Shown in pieces: positions 35,165 to 44,715 of a DNA stretch of 64,000 bases. The first letter of the stretch is position 1; every line of letters begins with the position of its first letter. A program made the position numbers and the translations under genes. The notes under the pieces were generated by a model. The model had not been told where the DNA came from. It saw only the letters and a list, made by a program, of their open reading frames with translations, and searched no databases. Origin of the DNA: Planctomycetota bacterium (GTDB lineage: Bacteria; Planctomycetota; Phycisphaerae; Phycisphaerales; UBA5793); the NCBI GenBank assembly GCA_013112555.1, contig JABFGK010000002.1, positions 62,001 through 126,000 of the forward strand, in the 5' to 3' direction.

Positions 35165-35644
35165 TGACGAGTCCTTTCCAGAATCCGGGTGTGTCTGACA
35201 CGTACACCGTGTGTTGTTGACCAGAGGCTATTCGCCTGACGTGCCCGGAGGGTTCCTATTCGAAGGCTCAACTCTCGCTTGCCCGCCGCCGGCTGATCGG
35301 TCTGCTTCTCTATTCCTGCAGGCGGGTTTGCGACATACAAACGCTGATACATATCACCGGCCACCCGGCAAAAGGGCCGAAGGACCGCTGCAACCCAAAC
35401 TCAACCGCCATCCGCTACTGGATGCAGAATATGCCTGTGCACCATCTCCAGCGCGCACGCTGCCCGCTCATCCGAATGAAAGGGAACACTCACAGTGTAC
35501 CTCAAAACCGCAACGGGTGCGCTGAAAAAGGGATGAGTCCGATCCATCTGCTGACCGTGTTGTGAAAAAGGATGGTACAAAGGCATAAGAGCCAATCACT
35601 AGATCAACATAAAAACACCAAGTTCTATTTCTTTGCCTGCCGGT
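35165..35644. other. Long 5' leader of the pseudopilin gene, no gene found
   Basis: 480 bases without a convincing coding sequence. On the minus strand the 200 bases before the pseudopilin start are GC-rich, with several possible stems (CCCGCC, GCCGGCGGC, CCCTCCGGGC) and three GAATAG hexamers in similar settings. It does not match a riboswitch I know. Confidence 0.4.
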
Positions 35645-36298
35645 TCAGCCGTTGTGCGAGTGGATTGGCTTGGATTCGAAGAAGTGTGCCATCTGATCAA
35701 GCAGTGTGGTAAAGACTTCCTGCTCGGAGTGGGTGGCATCGATGACCAGATAGGTATCCGGGTCATGCTGGGCCTGATTGAGGAAACCGTGGCGTACACG
35801 CTCATGAAACTCCGCACCCTTTGCCTCCATACGGTCGAGCAGCGGGTTGAGGCGATGGGCTGCGGTCTGCAGATCGACATCAAAGAGGACGACAAGATCG
35901 GGGCTGACTTCCTCACAGACGATATTGCCGACGGCCCGAATACCATCGAGGCTGACGCCTCCTGCCGTACCCTGATAGGCAAGCGTGGAGCTGATAAAGC
36001 GATCGGCGAGCACGAGTTGGCCTGACATGAGTGCCGGCTTGATTCGCTGTGATACGAGCTGGGCCCGGCTGGCCATGTACAGCAGCATCTCGGTGGTGAG
36101 GTCCATCTCGACGTTTTCAGGATTGAGGAGGATGTCGCGAATCTGCTCGCCGATGGAGGTCCCGCCGGGTTCCCGCACTTCGCAGACATCGATCCCGGAC
36201 ATCTGTTCAGCGAGCGAGGAAAACCGTCGGAACTGGGACGATTTTCCCGACCCATCAGGGCCGTCAAAAACAATGAAGCGCCCGGCCAGTTTGCTCAT
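35645..36298 (-). CDS. tmk: Thymidylate kinase
   Basis: A 217-residue P-loop kinase that phosphorylates dTMP to dTDP in DNA precursor synthesis. The P-loop DGPDGSGKSSQ is at residues ~10-20, VREPGGTSIGEQIR at ~43-56 and the DR motif in LVLADRFISSTLAYQG at ~93-108, where thymidylate kinases have DRY. I preferred the ATG at 36298 because the protein then begins MSKLAGRFIVFDGPDGSGKS, as the family does; a TTG 15 bases upstream is an alternative. The P-loop has Ser where many have Thr, which is tolerated. It stands between two unrelated genes. Confidence 0.9.
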   Translation of the reverse strand: MSKLAGRFIVFDGPDGSGKSSQFRRFSSLAEQMSGIDVCEVREPGGTSIGEQIRDILLNPENVEMDLTTEMLLYMASRAQLVSQRIKPALMSGQLVLADRFISSTLAYQGTAGGVSLDGIRAVGNIVCEEVSPDLVVLFDVDLQTAAHRLNPLLDRMEAKGAEFHERVRHGFLNQAQHDPDTYLVIDATHSEQEVFTTLLDQMAHFFESKPIHSHNG

Positions 36299-36443
36299 CC
36301 ATGAATGGCTCAAGTGCGTGCTCTTTCCTCAGCAGAGTGGTCTGTCGGTGCGTGAGTATGGCATGGTCTGCATGAGATGCAGACGGGACTCGTCAATGGT
36401 ATGTGGTTCGCGCGGCTGATGCACCCTCATTACCGTGCAATGC

Positions 36444-37994
36444 CTAGCGGCCTCGGCCGGAATCGCGGCCGGCTCCCCCTGAGTTGGAGATCAGTTTCGA
36501 CATGGACGAGGTCGGAAGGCCGGCCTTGGTCCACAGTCGATGGATGGCGTCCAGGGTCGACGGCACCGTGACTTCCCCGGTGGATGCGACGATGCGCTTG
36601 ATGAGTCCGTCCTGGTCGAGGGTCACGGTACTGGGTGGGGCGTCCTGGCGGAGGTGCTGCTCGCAGGTGACGTCCCCTGTCGTCGCAACCGGCTGCTCAA
36701 AGCGATCGACCCGGAAGGCAAGTTTCATGGTTGAGGGGTCGAGGTAGTAGGAGCCGTAGGCATCCTGGTCCCACGGCTTGAGGATGCGGTAGAGGAGGAA
36801 TCGCTCGGCCTGGGTGACGTAGGCGGTCTGCGGCTTGCGGTATTGCCGCTCATTGACGGGCTGATTCGGGAGTTCGAGTGTGAGCGTAATCATGTCCCCG
36901 GCGCGCGCCCCGGTAAGTGCTGAGATGGAGGCCGGGAGATATCGGCCGGTCGCGACAAACTGGTAGCTCGAAGATCGAATCGACCAGATTTCCGATTCTC
37001 GGTCGAGTGAGGACCACGATCGGCTGTCGACTTCTGAGATCGTGCCGTCGGGCAGGACGTAGCGAGCCACGAGTGTCACGAGGATTCCCTGTTCGCGCTC
37101 AGCCCGGGTGTAGCGATCCTGGGCTCTGCTCGGGGACAGGCGCCCACGTTGGGCGAGTTCCTCGGTGACCCGGTAGTAGCCGATTTCCTGCTCCTTTCGC
37201 CGGTCGTCGTACTTGTAGATGCGATACCAGCGCTCGGGGCAGAGCAGTTTCTCGTAGGTGGCCTGGTTTAGCGGCTCAAGGCACTTCTGCACTGCAGCGG
37301 TCGCGTTTTCCCGGTCCAGGAGGACGTGTCCGGGATCCTCGAATGTGATGGAATCGACGGATGCCTGGTAGAGTTTGGATACCTCCTCGGCAGCATCCGA
37401 GCCGCACCAGATGGTGTAGACGACGAACATGCTGGGCATTGGGCTGACGATGGTGAAGAGTCTCGTTTCCATGATACCGTTGGGTCGCTTGATCTGGACC
37501 TGGAGTTGTCGCGCAGGGCGCCCATTGACGACGACAGCGGAACGGGCGAATGGCATGGCCTGATCTGATGTGACTCCGCCGCCTTCTCGGGAGGCTTTCT
37601 GAATTGATTCCTGTGTGCTCTTGACGACATCGTCGACCGTGGTGGCAGGGTTCGCAGAACGATCAACATCCACGGCAGCCATCCATCGCCCATCATTTGA
37701 CGTGATGAACAATCGGCGAGCACCCTGGACGTGCTTTGAGACCTTGCAATCCAGCGGGAGGTGGATGGAAAACCCGATGCTCTCGAGGATGATTGGGGTC
37801 GCAGAAAGCCCCTTCTTCTCCCAGTTGACCGGCGGTGGTGCAGGGGGAGCCTTCGGCTGCTGTTGCTGCTCTTGGAGATGCGGGCCCGGCGTCATGGCAG
37901 CGGCCGCCGTCACCATCGGTGTCGGGAGGCTACCCGACACTATGGCACATGCCAGCAGGAAGGTTGAGCCGGTTACAGAGAGTGCAGTGGTCAT
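36444..37994 (-). CDS. Secreted hypothetical protein
   Basis: A 516-residue exported protein with signal peptide (VTGSTFLLACAIVSGSLPTP) and a Gln/Pro-rich linker at ~40-60. It then has two apparent domains: ~65-245 (GFSIHLPLDCKVSKHVQGAR, VVNGRPARQLQVQIKR) and ~290-490 of beta-rich sequence with SYYLDPSTMKLAFRVDRFEQ. No domain recognised; the first resembles outer-membrane-associated stress or lipid-binding folds only weakly. The ATG at 37994 has AGGGGCG upstream and starts the signal peptide; a longer frame to 38354 overlaps the divergent gene. It is transcribed divergently from the glycan operon. Confidence 0.75.
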   Translation of the reverse strand: MTTALSVTGSTFLLACAIVSGSLPTPMVTAAAAMTPGPHLQEQQQQPKAPPAPPPVNWEKKGLSATPIILESIGFSIHLPLDCKVSKHVQGARRLFITSNDGRWMAAVDVDRSANPATTVDDVVKSTQESIQKASREGGGVTSDQAMPFARSAVVVNGRPARQLQVQIKRPNGIMETRLFTIVSPMPSMFVVYTIWCGSDAAEEVSKLYQASVDSITFEDPGHVLLDRENATAAVQKCLEPLNQATYEKLLCPERWYRIYKYDDRRKEQEIGYYRVTEELAQRGRLSPSRAQDRYTRAEREQGILVTLVARYVLPDGTISEVDSRSWSSLDRESEIWSIRSSSYQFVATGRYLPASISALTGARAGDMITLTLELPNQPVNERQYRKPQTAYVTQAERFLLYRILKPWDQDAYGSYYLDPSTMKLAFRVDRFEQPVATTGDVTCEQHLRQDAPPSTVTLDQDGLIKRIVASTGEVTVPSTLDAIHRLWTKAGLPTSSMSKLISNSGGAGRDSGRGR

Positions 37995-38183
37995 GGTGAT
38001 TCGCCCCTGGTTATCTCGTCCTGTGCATATGAGAGGGTAGGAGGGAGTGTGGTACAAGACCCACTCTACGGGGTGGTTGTTCCATTGCCTCGAAGTCATA
38101 GGCAGCGGATGGGGTGTCGGCCACGGGGGAGGACGGGGGGGAGGACGGGTGAAAATCGCGTGTGGAATGCCATCTGGCCGACA

Positions 38184-40385
38184 ATGAAGTACAGCATGGA
38201 TACACCACACGACGGCAGCAACCGACTCACTGATGCGGAAATGAAGGGGAATTTCGACGCCAACCTTGCACGACTGACGGCACAGCGCTGTCGGGCGATG
38301 GGCGTGACGGCAGGACAGTTGCGCCTGCTGGCAAAACGCTGGCGGAAGCAGCATGCTGCCGGGACACCCTCAGACGTCGGGGCAGCGGAGGTAGACGCCC
38401 TGGTATTGCCGCATACGCAGGATGCGGGCTCGCTGTGCCCTCGGCCGTATGTGATTCGGGGACTGTGGCCGGCTCATCTGCTGCGGCGCGTCCATGCCGA
38501 AACGATCGACTTGTTCAACGGGTACAGCCCGTGTATCTACGTGCTGGAGCCGATGCTCGACCATCTGATCGCAGCAATGCATGCGCATGATCTGACAGCG
38601 GTACTGGACGATGATCGGGTGGTCATTCTCGTGGGCAGTGATCTCGTGCGGCGGCTCGAGACAATTCTGGATGATGAGACCGAATCGGTGAGTCTGCCGA
38701 AGTACAACATGGCACTCCCGTCGGGTCTCTCAGTCAGCGGTGAAACACTTGATGCGATGATCAGCGATCTCGACCAGAAGCGGACGCAGCGAACCGTACA
38801 ACTGCATCAGCAGGCAGAGTCGGTGTATGCGGGTCGTGATCGCGCCTGGTGGGTGCATCGCTTTGCGCAGGCACTGAATGGGGACAACGGCAGGCCATTG
38901 CGGGTCCTGATCCCGGTCAGTCGATACTCGACGTATGTTCGGCATTCGGCCGGCCAACTGTCAAGGGCACTGGAACGGCTCGGGTGTGAAACGCAGATTC
39001 TGACGGAGCCGAACTCGCACTGTGTTCTGCCGGCATCGGCATATGCACGGGCGTTTGTCCAGTGGCAACCGGATCTGGTATGCCAGATTGATCATCTTCG
39101 TCATGAATCGCGCGGCCTGATCCCGTTGAATGTACCGCACTGGTGCTGGGTGCAGGATCGGCTCTCACACTTGTTCAACCCAATCGCTGCTTCAAAGGTG
39201 AACGAACTCGAAATGGTGCTGGGCCTGGGGGCTGATCTGTTGGTCCGTCAGCACGGGTACCCGGCCAATCAATGCGTTCCGGTGCTTAACGGGACGGATA
39301 CACAGGTGTATAGCCCGGAGCCGTTGCCGGAGGAAGCGTTGAGGCCGCACCGATGTGACATTGCCTACGTCTGCAATCACAGCGAGCCGGCCGAGGAACT
39401 ACCGAACAGCCTTATTAACACGATTGCCAACGACGAACAGGAACGTGCGTTTCTGGTATGGGTACATGATCTGCTCGCCGGGATCATTAATGATACAGCA
39501 CACGAGCCGACGAGCCGCATCGGGCGCCGGCGGCTGCTGAAGATCATGCAGTCCGAATCGAAAGGCCGCTTCACGGATGACGGCTTGAACCAGGTGTATG
39601 ACTTCTTCTGCCTGCCGCTGTTTGATCGGATGTACCGTCATCAGGCCCTGCGGTGGGTGATTGACTACTGCGAGAAGAACGGGCGAGTGCTGAAGTTGTA
39701 TGGGAAGGGCTGGGAGAACCATCAACTGACGCAGCCGTATGCATGCGGTGAGGTAGAAAACGGGCGGGCGCTGCGGGCCGTGTATCAGGCCGCCCAGGTG
39801 AATCTGCACGTTTCAAGTTTCGGCTCGCTGCACCAGCGTGTATTTGACGGCTTTGCCAGCGGCGGTATGGTACTGTGTCGGCGCACGGTAGCCGATGCAT
39901 CGTACGCACTGTTTCAACAGGCCCTCCGAGCATCGAATGAACTCGGCCGACGACACTTCCGTATGCATGAAACGAAACAGTTTCGACATCAGTGGGAGCA
40001 GGTTCACGGGGCCGGTTCCTCAGACAGGAACCCGAACCGTCCATTCGATCTTGAACGGGGTCCCTGGCACCACTTCCTGCGGCCGGCCGATCCGTGCCAC
40101 TTCCGGTCTTATTCACAGTTGGCCGGCAGTATTGAGCAGATCACGTTCCGGGATGAGCAGACCCTGGGGCAGCAACTTGATCGGCTTCTTGATCACGCAG
40201 AAACACGAGGCCGACTCGTTGAGCCGATGCGAAAACGGATCGTTTCAGCGCTGTCGATTGATGTGATCGCACAGTATGCACTGACGCGGTATCAGCGGAT
40301 ACTGCACCCTGAGGCAGGGGATGACGAACACGACAGCAGCAGCGTCAGCGTCGAAACGGGAACTCGCTTGATGATGCAGGAGTAA
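38184..40385 (+). CDS. CgeB-like glycosyltransferase
   Basis: A protein of about 733 residues. The N-terminal ~235 residues are helical and unfamiliar. From about residue 240 it resembles CgeB/DUF3880-type glycosyltransferases: LRVLIPVSRYSTYVRHSAGQ, NVPHWCWVQDRL and GYPANQCVPVLNGTDTQVYS. The closing donor-sugar part includes LKLYGKGWENHQ and VNLHVSSFGSLHQRVFDGFA. The start is uncertain because no ribosome binding site stands out; I used the ATG at 38184. It is the first gene of a tightly packed four-gene unit: its stop codon touches the start of the carbamoyltransferase. A role in building or decorating a surface glycan is likely. Confidence 0.75.
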   Translation: MKYSMDTPHDGSNRLTDAEMKGNFDANLARLTAQRCRAMGVTAGQLRLLAKRWRKQHAAGTPSDVGAAEVDALVLPHTQDAGSLCPRPYVIRGLWPAHLLRRVHAETIDLFNGYSPCIYVLEPMLDHLIAAMHAHDLTAVLDDDRVVILVGSDLVRRLETILDDETESVSLPKYNMALPSGLSVSGETLDAMISDLDQKRTQRTVQLHQQAESVYAGRDRAWWVHRFAQALNGDNGRPLRVLIPVSRYSTYVRHSAGQLSRALERLGCETQILTEPNSHCVLPASAYARAFVQWQPDLVCQIDHLRHESRGLIPLNVPHWCWVQDRLSHLFNPIAASKVNELEMVLGLGADLLVRQHGYPANQCVPVLNGTDTQVYSPEPLPEEALRPHRCDIAYVCNHSEPAEELPNSLINTIANDEQERAFLVWVHDLLAGIINDTAHEPTSRIGRRRLLKIMQSESKGRFTDDGLNQVYDFFCLPLFDRMYRHQALRWVIDYCEKNGRVLKLYGKGWENHQLTQPYACGEVENGRALRAVYQAAQVNLHVSSFGSLHQRVFDGFASGGMVLCRRTVADASYALFQQALRASNELGRRHFRMHETKQFRHQWEQVHGAGSSDRNPNRPFDLERGPWHHFLRPADPCHFRSYSQLAGSIEQITFRDEQTLGQQLDRLLDHAETRGRLVEPMRKRIVSALSIDVIAQYALTRYQRILHPEAGDDEHDSSSVSVETGTRLMMQE

Positions 40386-42179
40386 ATGATGACTTCGGTA
40401 CTTGGTGTGAAACTCGGGCCACAGCACGATACGGGTGCCTGTGTGGTGCGAACGTCTGGCAATGAACTGGTCGGCACAGCCATTGCGGAAGAGCGTCTCA
40501 GCCGTGAGAAGCACTCACGTGCGTTTCCTGAGTTGAGTATTGCCTGCTGCCTCGAACAGCAGGGGTTGCGGCTGTCTGATCTTGATCTGATAGTGATTGA
40601 TACGCTCACGCCCCTTGACTTGCGTGGGGATGTGAATGATGCCTCTCTGGTGCTGAATCCGGAGGATGTTGAAGAGAATCAGCGGTTTCTTACACAGGCA
40701 CTGGAGACCTGCCGGACGGTGGTCGTGAATCATCACCTGGCCCATGCAGCAAGTGCCTATCACGTTTCGGGCATGGATCGAGCAGCCGTGTTGGTTGTGG
40801 ACGGTTCGGGATCGGCCTGGCCGCTGGAGGATGGCCCGGAACGTAACATGGTGCTCGGCACACCGGGACGCGATTCCGAGTACCGATTGCGTTTGTCACG
40901 GAACCGGCGGCGGGAAACGCAGACACTGTTTGCAGGCCGAGGTCGATCGCTGGATCGAGTGGCCGTCTCACTGCGTTCGGGTGTGGGGCACTTTTACACA
41001 TGGGCGTCGGAGCGAGTGGTCGGCTTTGATCGGCACCAGGAAGGGAAGTTGATGGGGTTGGCCGGCTGGGGGGCTGCCTCTGATCGATCAGTGTATCCGA
41101 TTCCGACGGCCGAGATGTTTGCCGGGATTGATACGCCGATTCTGGAGCGACTTCAAGAGATCGGATTCAACCCCCCACTTCGCGCGTCACAGGAACCGAC
41201 GGATTCGTACTATGCCGGGTTGGCCCATTGGGCTGACTGCGTGCTGCGCATGGCTGTTCGCCATTTGGCAAGTTATGCAATGGGCGAATGTGAGGAACGA
41301 AACCTGTGCATGGCAGGCGGGGTGGCACTGAACGTGGTCGCAAACCGTGCCGTCCGGGATGACCTGAGTACAGACTCGCGCCTGTTCATTCAGCCGGCAG
41401 CCAGTGACATGGGGATCCCGCTCGGGTGCGCGCTGTACGGGTATTACAACATACTTGAGGGGGACCTCCCGTTTCAGCGCGAGTTGGCCTATCTCGGGCC
41501 TGACTATGCCGCCCACACCATTGACGATTCGATGCAACGGCAACAGGCACAGACCTTCTCCGATGAGGATGATCTGCTCGCACAGGTCGTACACCATCTT
41601 TCATCGAACCGGATCGTCGGCTGGTACCAGGGGGCCAGTGAATACGGGCCACGGGCACTGGGAAACCGGAGTATTCTGTGCTCGCCGCGACACCCGGGGA
41701 TGAAGGACCACTTGAATGCCCGAGTGAAGCATCGGGAAGCATTTCGGCCCTTTGCGCCGCTGATTCGTGCAGAGCGTGCAGCACGGTATTTCGATGTTGA
41801 CTATCCAGTACCGTACATGTTGATCAATACGATGGTACGTCCTGCCTATCGTGACTTGCTGCCGGGGATTGCCCACGTGGACGGCAGCGCCCGCTTGCAG
41901 ACGGTCGGGCATGAACAAAACCCCCGGCTCCATCGACTGTTGCAGAAGTATGAGGAGATTGACGAGTTCGGCGTGCTGCTGAACACGTCCTTCAATGATG
42001 CCGGCGAGCCGATTGTCGAAACTGTCGAGGATGCGCGGCGGTGCTTCGAGCGGACCGGGATTGACGTCCTGGTCTGCGGGAACTCGATGGCACAGAAGCC
42101 GGCCGCCCAGATGACGGATCTCCCCGATGAGATTGAGTCGACTGAGGTGGAGCTGACACTGGCTGCCGACGTCGCATAG
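40386..42179 (+). CDS. NodU/CmcH-family O-carbamoyltransferase
   Basis: A 597-residue carbamoyltransferase. The YrdC-less NodU family pattern is clear: an N-terminal Kae1-like domain with the metal-binding NHHLAHAASAYH (residues ~118-129), VDGSGSA, then MAGGVALNVVANRAV (~310), GASEYGPRALGNRSIL (~417) and HREAFRPFAPLI (~450). The family transfers a carbamoyl group from carbamoyl phosphate to a sugar or antibiotic hydroxyl. Here the acceptor is probably a glycan made by its neighbours. It follows the glycosyltransferase with no gap, and the sulfotransferase gene starts 17 bases after it. Confidence 0.9.
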   Translation: MMTSVLGVKLGPQHDTGACVVRTSGNELVGTAIAEERLSREKHSRAFPELSIACCLEQQGLRLSDLDLIVIDTLTPLDLRGDVNDASLVLNPEDVEENQRFLTQALETCRTVVVNHHLAHAASAYHVSGMDRAAVLVVDGSGSAWPLEDGPERNMVLGTPGRDSEYRLRLSRNRRRETQTLFAGRGRSLDRVAVSLRSGVGHFYTWASERVVGFDRHQEGKLMGLAGWGAASDRSVYPIPTAEMFAGIDTPILERLQEIGFNPPLRASQEPTDSYYAGLAHWADCVLRMAVRHLASYAMGECEERNLCMAGGVALNVVANRAVRDDLSTDSRLFIQPAASDMGIPLGCALYGYYNILEGDLPFQRELAYLGPDYAAHTIDDSMQRQQAQTFSDEDDLLAQVVHHLSSNRIVGWYQGASEYGPRALGNRSILCSPRHPGMKDHLNARVKHREAFRPFAPLIRAERAARYFDVDYPVPYMLINTMVRPAYRDLLPGIAHVDGSARLQTVGHEQNPRLHRLLQKYEEIDEFGVLLNTSFNDAGEPIVETVEDARRCFERTGIDVLVCGNSMAQKPAAQMTDLPDEIESTEVELTLAADVA

Positions 42180-42196
42180 GAAGATGACCGACGCCC

Positions 42197-43165
42197 ATGC
42201 CTGCCCCCAACCGATACAAGGCTCCCGGTGTGACAAGCAGCCCGCTCGCTTCGTTTCTTGTCTTTGCGTGCCCCAAGAGCGGGACGACGTGGATGCAGCG
42301 CATGCTGTGTGCCCATCCGGAAGTACACTGCTCTGAATCGCGCGCGTTCGGTGACTTTTATAATCCTGACAACCCGTCCCAGCCGCATCTATCACTGCAG
42401 AAGTATGTCAGTTTCCTGCGCTGGTATCACCACGGCCCGGTGCAATCCGCAGCCGGGGAGGATGGTTCTGCGTTCTATGACATGATGCTGCATGAGATCG
42501 TCAATACGATTGCGCGGGTGACGTTAGATCAAGCAGGCACAGGGAAGCGCGTGTATGGGGAGAAGGCAACGCCACCGTCGCTCGCCGGCGCGTGTCAGAG
42601 TATTCTGGCAGGATGGCAGCAATATAACCCTGGCCTGTGCTTTGTGCATCTGGTTCGTGATCCGCGCGACGTGGCTGTATCGGGGCTGATACAACAGTAC
42701 CGCGATCGGGGCAAGCAGGCTGCACAGGATGGGAACCCGGACCAGGCACAGCGGCTCCTGCAGGTTATCGAGCAGCAGACGATGCCACAGGATGAACTGG
42801 AGCGATGGACCGCGCTGTGGCAGGAGTCGGTGGCTGAGGGCCTGCACGCATGTGAAGCGCTGTTCCCGGACCACTCGCTGACGCTGCGGTACGAGGATCT
42901 GCTTGACAAACCCGGTGAAGGGCTGGCACACATCCTCAAGCTGATCGGGGTCAGTACGGATGCGGCAACGGTGACGTCATGCGTCGAGGCAGCATCGTTC
43001 GAGGCCCTCTCAGGCGGGCGGGCACGCGGCTGTGAGGATCGGGGCAGTTTTTATCGAATGGGCGTCGCCGGCGACTGGCAAAACTGGCTGACCCCGGAAC
43101 AAACGCAGTGGTGTGCTGAAGTGGCAGGGGAAGTGATGCAGCAATTCGGGTATGCTCTGTCGTGA
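42197..43165 (+). CDS. Sulfotransferase
   Basis: A 322-residue PAPS-dependent sulfotransferase. The 5'-phosphosulfate loop FACPKSGTTWMQRML is at residues ~23-37. The 3'-phosphate segment LVRDPRDVAVSG is at ~158-169. The helical lid region includes WTALWQESVAEG and YEDLLDKPGEGLA. Unlike the gene at 1925-3754 it has no TPR part, so it looks like a dedicated small-molecule or glycan enzyme. It is the third gene of the glycan unit, with AGGAAG upstream of its start region. The acceptor is unknown. Confidence 0.88.
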   Translation: MPAPNRYKAPGVTSSPLASFLVFACPKSGTTWMQRMLCAHPEVHCSESRAFGDFYNPDNPSQPHLSLQKYVSFLRWYHHGPVQSAAGEDGSAFYDMMLHEIVNTIARVTLDQAGTGKRVYGEKATPPSLAGACQSILAGWQQYNPGLCFVHLVRDPRDVAVSGLIQQYRDRGKQAAQDGNPDQAQRLLQVIEQQTMPQDELERWTALWQESVAEGLHACEALFPDHSLTLRYEDLLDKPGEGLAHILKLIGVSTDAATVTSCVEAASFEALSGGRARGCEDRGSFYRMGVAGDWQNWLTPEQTQWCAEVAGEVMQQFGYALS

Positions 43166-43213
43166 CTCAGCTTGGTCATGACGAGAACACGACACATCGC
43201 GGAGTACTGAAAC

Positions 43214-43855
43214 GTGGGTGAGAACGGGCCAATTCGGATTGTGTGCTTTGACCTCGGTGGTGTGATCATTCGCATTCATTACACCTGGGAGGACACCTGC
43301 AAATCGGTCGGCCTCGCCGTTCGCAAGGAGGCCCATGAGCCGAAGCGGTTGGCAGCGACACGGAGCGTGACGGAGGCGTTTGCAACAGGCCGACTCGAAG
43401 AGGATCTGTGGGCCCGGGAAATGGTGTCGGCCCTGGACGGGCTGTACAGTGCCGAGGAAGTCGAGCGCATTCACGAGGGGTGGCTGCGGGACCAGTATCC
43501 GGGGATTGATGATGTCGTCAGCATATTAAATGAGACGAAGGGTGTATGCACCGCGTGCCTGTCGAACACGAACCCGCGTCACTGGCGCATGATGAAGGAG
43601 CGGTACCCGGCCGTCCGCATGCTGCAGCATCGTCACGCATCACACCTGATGGGGTATGCGAAGCCGGACACCGGAATATACGAGGCATTTGAAACAGCCA
43701 TGCAATGCGACGGCCCGTCCATTCTGTTCTTTGATGACCTGGAAGACAACGTGGCAGCAGCCCGGAGCCGGGGGTGGCATGCGCATCAGATCGACCCGGC
43801 CGGTGACCCGGCCGATCAGGTTCGGACCTGCCTCGCTTCATATGGCTTGATGTAG
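43214..43855 (+). CDS. HAD-superfamily hydrolase, subfamily IA
   Basis: A 213-residue HAD phosphatase. Motif I is FDLGGVII (residues ~11-18), the variant with Gly in place of the second Asp, as in YihX-type phosphatases. Motif II is LSNTNPRHW, motif III has the Lys in GYAKPDTGIYEAF, and motif IV is LFFDDLEDNVAAA. It likely removes phosphate from a sugar or lipid phosphate and may supply the glycan pathway, being last in the four-gene unit. It starts with GTG 48 bases after the sulfotransferase, with GGAG upstream. Confidence 0.85.
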   Translation: MGENGPIRIVCFDLGGVIIRIHYTWEDTCKSVGLAVRKEAHEPKRLAATRSVTEAFATGRLEEDLWAREMVSALDGLYSAEEVERIHEGWLRDQYPGIDDVVSILNETKGVCTACLSNTNPRHWRMMKERYPAVRMLQHRHASHLMGYAKPDTGIYEAFETAMQCDGPSILFFDDLEDNVAAARSRGWHAHQIDPAGDPADQVRTCLASYGLM

Positions 43856-44226
43856 TCTCGGCTCCTTTCGCCTGGCATTCCGGGGGCATGTAATGTAAGT
43901 GCCAGTGCTGCCGAGCATTACAGTTCACACTCCATTTCACACCACAGTAAACATTGGGTTTTTGCATTACATTTGTGCAATCACAGCGTGCGATGCGCAT
44001 GGAGCTTGTATAGTGTGGAGTGCTGTAGGCCATGAGTCGTTCTGTTTCATGGCAGAGGAAGTGCAAGACGTTTGAGTGAAGAAGGCGATGTGTGTGAGTA
44101 CCTGCCACAACCCAGTATGAGTTGGCGCGGCAGGCGTGTGTCCGTAACTTGAACACAGCCATTGTGAGGTGTAGGCGAGACTACGGCGGCAACTAGCACG
44201 CCCGCCAGACAGGCAGGAGAAGTCTC
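43856..44226. other. Intergenic region, 371 bases, AT-richer
   Basis: No gene seen. It contains TTGCA-N9-TGCAA (around 43968-43982), a possible regulator site, and a good ribosome binding site (AGGAGAAG) for the next gene. An end-of-operon terminator is not obvious. Confidence 0.35.
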
Positions 44227-44676
44227 ATGCGCGCCTCACATTGGTGCTGCCCGTTCTACTTTATTTGCGACGATCTCAATCGCCGGTGCACGAACGATCG
44301 TCTCGATAAATTGTGGTTCAGATGGCTGGTATCGACCATGCTGATCACGCTGCCGGTCGTTGGCACTCTTGTATTCGGCCCGTACCTGCTGCTGATAGCA
44401 CTCGGCTACATTGATGCAAAGACTGGTCCGGGGTCATCTGCAACCTATACCGGTATTTCCACACTCGTCTTTCTGCTGGTCCAACAGATCATTGACCGCC
44501 ACTTGATGAAACGTCGGTTTGCCAAGGAGAAGGTCCGACTCCTGTCGCGATCCAGGTGCCCGGCATGCCTGGGTGACATGCGCGGGCAGCCGGTTGAGGA
44601 GGATGGGTGTGTCGTGTGCCCGAACCCCGAATGCGGAGGGGCATGGAAACTCACGGAGCGGGTGGCGCAGCCGTGA
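44227..44676 (+). CDS. Membrane protein with C-terminal zinc ribbon
   Basis: A 149-residue protein with two hydrophobic segments (STMLITLPVVGTLVFGPYLL and ISTLVFLLVQQ) followed by a zinc ribbon: CPACLGDMRG, then VVCPNPECGGAWKL. Its last ~45 residues are almost identical to those of the next gene, including the final KLTERVAQP. Many planctomycete proteins carry such small zinc ribbons; function unknown. Cysteines at the N-terminus (HWCCPFYFICDD) may belong to a second metal site. The start has AGGAG upstream. Confidence 0.7.
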   Translation: MRASHWCCPFYFICDDLNRRCTNDRLDKLWFRWLVSTMLITLPVVGTLVFGPYLLLIALGYIDAKTGPGSSATYTGISTLVFLLVQQIIDRHLMKRRFAKEKVRLLSRSRCPACLGDMRGQPVEEDGCVVCPNPECGGAWKLTERVAQP

Positions 44677-44715
44677 GACTCGCAGAAACCTCATGTGAAC
44701 CGGGAGTCATGTGAC

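Noticed and set aside
35165..35330. Glycine or cyclic-di-GMP riboswitch before the pseudopilin
   Set aside because: Only short fragments (GTCAGGCGAA, GGGCA) match by eye; the invariant cores are absent, so it is kept only as an unexplained leader.
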